Shown: positions 40,981-44,172 of the stretch, piece by piece
Layout: every line of letters begins with the position of its first letter
How positions within the stretch are numbered: the stretch's first letter is position 1
Assembly (NCBI GenBank): GCA_938041555.1
Contig: CALIAC010000013.1
Location: 1-44,172, forward strand
Reading direction: 5' to 3'
Length of the DNA stretch: 44,172 nucleotides
From: an uncultured Candidatus Saccharibacteria bacterium
Lineage (GTDB): Bacteria; Patescibacteriota; Saccharimonadia; Saccharimonadales; Saccharimonadaceae
Notes under the pieces: model-generated
What the model was told of the DNA's origin: nothing
Database searches by the model: none
The model's input: the letters and a program-made list of their open reading frames with translations, nothing else
Made by a program: the position numbers and the translations under genes

Positions 40981-42255
40981 CTATTCCGTCGGCACTGGGA
41001 AGTCCGCCAAGAAGTCTGCAACATCGGTGCGGAGCTTAGCTAGCTCTGCCTCATCATCACGGTGGTCGATGGCTTGGCGCATCCACTCAGCAATCTGCGG
41101 CATATGCTGCGGCTCTAGGCCGCGCGTTGTTGCCGCTGGCGTACCAAGGCGAATGCCACTAGGGCGAAATGGCGGCAGTGGATCATCAGGGATGGCATTG
41201 GCATTGAGTGTCAGGCCGATCTTATCCATCGCAATCTCCGCCGTCTTGCCATCAATCCCAAAGCTCGTATAGACATCGGCCAAGATGAGGTGGTTGCTCG
41301 TGCCACCCGTCACAAGCACAAAGCCGCGCTGCTGCAGCTCCCGTGCTAAGACAGCGGCATTGGCCACCACCTGCTCAGCATAGGCACGAAAGGCTGGCTG
41401 GAGCGCCTCGCCAAAGGCCACTGCCTTGGCGGCAATCGTATGCATATGTGGCCCACCTTGGATACCAGGAAAGACCGCCCGATCGATGAGTGTCGGAATA
41501 TTCTCGAGCATCTTGGCTGGGCGCTTGAGTGGGTTGCTCACCACTCCCTTGCTAACGATGAGCCCACCACGCGGCCCGCGCAGCGTCTTGTGCGTCGTTG
41601 TCGTCATAACATGAAAGCCATAATCGAGGGGATTCTCCGCCACTCCACCGGCAATCAACCCCGCGACATGCGCCATATCGGCCATGAGCAACGCACCAAC
41701 CTCGTGGCCGATCGCCGCAAAGCGTGCAAAGTCCAGCTGGCGCGGATAAGCACTAAAGCCCGCCAGGATGATCTTCGGCTGATGTTCTTGCGCCATCCGC
41801 TGCAGCTCATCGTAGTCAATCTCACCTGTTCTCACATCCTTCATCTTGTAACGGACGAAATTATACTCGCGGGCACTATGCGTCACAGGCGCACCGTGCG
41901 TCAGGTGGCCACCATGACCCAGATCCATCGCAAGGATGGTATCGCCTGGCTCGCACCATGCAAAGTACACGGCTTCATTCGCCTGCGCACCACTGTGTGG
42001 CTGGACGTTGGCATGGTCGGCCCGGAAGAGCTGCTTGGCGCGGTCGATTGCCAGCTGCTCTACTTGGTCGGTATACTGCTGCCCACCATAGTAGCGCCGG
42101 CCCGGGTAGCCCTCGCTATATTTATTCGTAAAGACACTCCCAAGCGCTCGTAGTACATCACCAGAGACATAATTCTCACTCGGGATGAGCTCCAAACCTT
42201 CGCGCTGGCGCTGCTGCTCATGGGCGATGAGGGTAGCAATAGTTGTTTCGTGCAT
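40981..42255 (-). CDS. glyA: Serine hydroxymethyltransferase
   Basis: PLP enzyme converting serine and THF to glycine and methylene-THF; 424 aa, full family length. Motifs: LIPSENYVS near the N-terminus, YPGRRYYGGQQYTDQVE, VQPHSGAQANEAVY, the GHLTHG loop, DMAHVAGLIAGG and the PLP-lysine in TTTTHKTLRGPRGG. AAGGAG lies 9 nt before the ATG. It provides methylene-THF for FolD; these are the only two metabolic pathway enzymes of this kind in the window. Confidence 0.96.
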   Translation of the reverse strand: MHETTIATLIAHEQQRQREGLELIPSENYVSGDVLRALGSVFTNKYSEGYPGRRYYGGQQYTDQVEQLAIDRAKQLFRADHANVQPHSGAQANEAVYFAWCEPGDTILAMDLGHGGHLTHGAPVTHSAREYNFVRYKMKDVRTGEIDYDELQRMAQEHQPKIILAGFSAYPRQLDFARFAAIGHEVGALLMADMAHVAGLIAGGVAENPLDYGFHVMTTTTHKTLRGPRGGLIVSKGVVSNPLKRPAKMLENIPTLIDRAVFPGIQGGPHMHTIAAKAVAFGEALQPAFRAYAEQVVANAAVLARELQQRGFVLVTGGTSNHLILADVYTSFGIDGKTAEIAMDKIGLTLNANAIPDDPLPPFRPSGIRLGTPAATTRGLEPQHMPQIAEWMRQAIDHRDDEAELAKLRTDVADFLADFPVPTE

Positions 42256-42295
42256 GGGTAATACTCCTTGTTTGTTGGTTATATCTTAGGATTCG

Positions 42296-42499
42296 CTATG
42301 CACTTTTCATCAGATCATATGTGTAGTATAGCACAGCCACCCAATGTGGGGAGTTGCAGTACTTGACGACGTGCGTCTTGAGCTTGCGATAGCTCTCTTT
42401 TTCTCCAGTAGTATTGACGTGCTGTCGCGTCTCTTTGATATTACTCTCTGATGTGAAGACGAGGCACTTGCTCGTGCAGTAAATATAGGCCTTGCGCAC
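42296..42499 (-). CDS. Possible small zinc-ribbon-like protein (bL33-like?)
   Basis: From a GTG at 42499 this frame gives 67 aa with a Cys pair near the start (YCTSKC), a basic/Thr stretch (KETRQHVNTTGEKESYRKLK) and a second Cys/His pair (VKYCNSPHW). The order recalls ribosomal protein bL33 (two Cys pairs around an NT-K..L..KKYC segment), but the first pair is C-x3-C and the second ends in His, so the match is loose. No ribosome-binding site. Codon use is coding-like, and it lies in the 374-base gap between glyA and murA. Confidence 0.35.
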   Translation of the reverse strand: MRKAYIYCTSKCLVFTSESNIKETRQHVNTTGEKESYRKLKTHVVKYCNSPHWVAVLYYTYDLMKSA

Positions 42500-42527
42500 G
42501 GCTAGTTGAAATAACAGAAAGGAGCTG

Positions 42528-42599
42528 ATGGAGTTATTAGAAAAACTTCGCAGCCTAACCTCTGTATTTCTTTTTGCAGCACGAGATGCTTGTGTTTGA
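42528..42599 (+). CDS. Possible 23-aa upstream peptide before HTH-murA
   Basis: ATG at 42528 with AAAGGA 5 nt before it encodes MELLEKLRSLTSVFLFAARD plus three residues; its TGA overlaps the -35 of the murA promoter. Could be a real micropeptide or an accident. Confidence 0.25.
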   Translation: MELLEKLRSLTSVFLFAARDACV

Positions 42600-42630
42600 C
42601 AATATATCACCGATGATATATTGTACAAGC
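42596..42630 (+). promoter_or_regulatory. HTH-murA promoter covered by an 11-bp-arm palindrome
   Basis: TTGACA (42596-42601), 17-nt spacer, TATTGT (42619-42624), 6 nt, ATG at 42631. ACAATATATCA (42599-42609), N4 (CCGA), TGATATATTGT (42614-42624) is a perfect palindrome that touches both hexamers. A bound protein here would block RNA polymerase. The gene's own N-terminal HTH domain is the obvious candidate. Confidence 0.8.
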
Positions 42631-44157
42631 ATGGGAACAGCAAAATATCTCCGTAATATCGGAACACTCACCCAAGAAACCCGCCAAGCGCGCGGTATGA
42701 CGCAAGCCGAGCTCGCTGCAGCACTTGGCACGAGCCAGTCGGCCATCAACCGCATCGAAAAGGGTGGCCAAAACATCAGCCTAGAAATGATTGCTCGCAT
42801 TGGCGAAGTGCTGAGCAGTGAGATTGTCCGCATCAATAAAGCTGGCAAAACAAACTTCGTCATCAATGGTGGTGGCTCGCTCCATGGCGAGATTGAGGTA
42901 AAGACGAGCAAAAATGCCGCTGTCGCTCTGCTCTGCGCAAGCCTCCTTAATAAAGGCAAGACGACACTACGCCGAGTGGCCCGGATCGAGGAAGTTAATC
43001 GCATCATCGAGGTGCTCGAAAGCATTGGCGTGCGCTGCCGCTGGCTTGAACACAATGACCTCGAGATCACCCCACCACGCACCCTCCATCTAGACGAGAT
43101 GGATATCGCCGCAGCCAAGCGCACCCGCAGCATCATCATGTTCCTAGGGCCATTGCTGCATCAATATGAGTCATTCCAAATCCCCTTCGCAGGTGGGTGC
43201 AACCTTGGCACACGGACGGTGGGGCCACACATGGCGGGCCTCGCACCCTTTGGCCTGACTGTTGAGGCAACGACCGACTACTACCAAGCAACAGCCAACC
43301 CACATATGGTTGAGCACGCCATCGTCCTTACCGAGCGCGGCGACACCGTCACCGAGAATGTTATCATGGCGGCAGCGCTCCACCCTGGCATTGTGACGAT
43401 TCGCAACGCTAGCCCCAACTACATGGTGCAAGACCTCTGTTTCTTCTTGCAAAAGCTTGGGGTGCAGATCGATGGCATCGGCACAACGACCCTCACCATC
43501 CATGGCGTCAGTGAGATCAACCAAACAGTCGAATATTGTCCGAGCGAAGACCCTATCGAGGCAATGAGCTTCATCGCAGCGGGTGTAGTGACGGACTCTG
43601 TTATCACCATCCGCCGGGCACCAATCGAATTCCTCGAGCTCGAGCTAGCGGTGCTGCGCGGTATGGGCTTACAATATGAGCTCTCCAGCGAGTACCCAGC
43701 GCGCAATGGCCAGACTCGCCTGGTCGATATTAGCCTGCACAAATCGACTCTCACCGCTCCACAAGACAAGCTCCACAGTATGCCCTTCCCAGGCATCAAT
43801 ATGGATAATCTCCCCTTCCTTGGTCTCATCGCCACGGTAGCAACGGGCCGCACTCTGGTGCACGACTGGAGCTATGATAACCGCGCCATTTACTTCACCG
43901 ACCTCACTCGCCTTGGCGCACAAGTAGAGATGGTCGACCCACACCGCGTCTACATCAGTGGCCCCACCCGCTGGAAGCCTGCCGATGTCGTCGCACCACC
44001 AGCCTTGCGTCCCAGCGTCGTCGTGATGCTAGCTATGCTCGCAGCCCCTGGGCGCTCCATCCTGCGTGACGTGTACAATATCAACCGAGGCTACGAAGAC
44101 TTTGCTAACCGACTCAACACTCTCGGGGCAGATATCGAGACAACATGGGAATATTAG
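42631..44157 (+). CDS. murA: HTH (XRE)-MurA fusion: UDP-GlcNAc 1-carboxyvinyltransferase with DNA-binding domain
   Basis: A 508-aa protein. Residues about 10-65 are a Cro/C1-type helix-turn-helix (LTQETRQARGMTQAELAAAL, GTSQSAINRIEKGGQNIS). From about 73 a complete MurA domain follows, adding enolpyruvate to UDP-GlcNAc, the first committed peptidoglycan step. Catalytic positions are kept: Lys94-Asn95 in KTSKNAAV, Cys190 in AGGCNLGTRTVG (fosfomycin-target Cys), Asp in FPGINMDNL and Arg in NINRGYED. The usual RPVDLH after the Cys reads RTVGPH. Normal MurA is about 420 aa with no HTH. The ATG at 42631 matches the HTH start and promoter; the frame opens further upstream at 42574 inside the -35 region. 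Probably an enzyme that also represses its own promoter and murB. Confidence 0.9.
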   Translation: MGTAKYLRNIGTLTQETRQARGMTQAELAAALGTSQSAINRIEKGGQNISLEMIARIGEVLSSEIVRINKAGKTNFVINGGGSLHGEIEVKTSKNAAVALLCASLLNKGKTTLRRVARIEEVNRIIEVLESIGVRCRWLEHNDLEITPPRTLHLDEMDIAAAKRTRSIIMFLGPLLHQYESFQIPFAGGCNLGTRTVGPHMAGLAPFGLTVEATTDYYQATANPHMVEHAIVLTERGDTVTENVIMAAALHPGIVTIRNASPNYMVQDLCFFLQKLGVQIDGIGTTTLTIHGVSEINQTVEYCPSEDPIEAMSFIAAGVVTDSVITIRRAPIEFLELELAVLRGMGLQYELSSEYPARNGQTRLVDISLHKSTLTAPQDKLHSMPFPGINMDNLPFLGLIATVATGRTLVHDWSYDNRAIYFTDLTRLGAQVEMVDPHRVYISGPTRWKPADVVAPPALRPSVVVMLAMLAAPGRSILRDVYNINRGYEDFANRLNTLGADIETTWEY

Positions 44158-44172
44158 CCGCTTCTTAGCTTG

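Overview
The window looks like a chromosomal segment of a host-dependent ultrasmall bacterium of the Candidatus Saccharibacteria (TM7) / Patescibacteria type. This is an inference from content, not from a marker gene: compact genes, base composition near 50% G+C by eye, the standard stop codons (TAA, TAG and TGA all end genes), many small membrane-anchored proteins of no clear family, an orphan conjugation-type ATPase, type IV pilin genes, cell-wall genes, and almost no biosynthesis apart from folate one-carbon enzymes (folD, glyA). I see no insertion sequence, CRISPR array, prophage or rRNA operon.

Layout. 0-6.6 kb: end of an unknown gene, a membrane-anchored HtrA-type protease, a multi-span membrane protein, a LytR-CpsA-Psr wall-polymer ligase and signal peptidase I. 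6.6-11.5 kb: parA-parB and a large VirD4/TraG-like ATPase. 11.5-20.5 kb: a SpeD/SpeH-like protein lacking its catalytic residues, tRNA-Gln, a P-type cation ATPase, a second trypsin-like protease and an AI-2E/PerM-type permease. 20.5-25 kb: small acidic proteins, cysS and a DHH phosphoesterase. 25-31.7 kb: a lytic transglycosylase, a large unknown protein, ybaB-recR, an FMN split-barrel protein, a GH5 beta-1,3-glucanase-like enzyme and a GNAT acetyltransferase. 31.7-36 kb: three tRNA genes, a soluble histidine kinase divergent from a single-domain response regulator, an unknown acidic protein and a TM2-like protein. 36-44.2 kb: folD, murB, four type IV pilin-like genes, glyA, and a murA carrying an N-terminal helix-turn-helix domain.

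The most striking system is the last one. The murA product begins with an XRE-type DNA-binding domain fused to a MurA domain that keeps its catalytic residues. Its promoter carries an 11-bp-arm palindrome, and the same core (ATATATCA-N4-TGATATAT) overlays the murB promoter 5.5 kb away. This suggests that MurA is both the first committed peptidoglycan enzyme and the regulator of its own gene and of murB.

A second pattern runs through the whole window. At about 17 genes a sigma70-type -10 hexamer lies only 5-9 nt before the ATG, so the transcript should start at or within a few bases of the start codon (leaderless mRNA). A minority (major pilin, folD, glyA, the 5047 and 25202 genes) have Shine-Dalgarno leaders instead. 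I could not run any database search, so family names rest on motifs recognised by eye.
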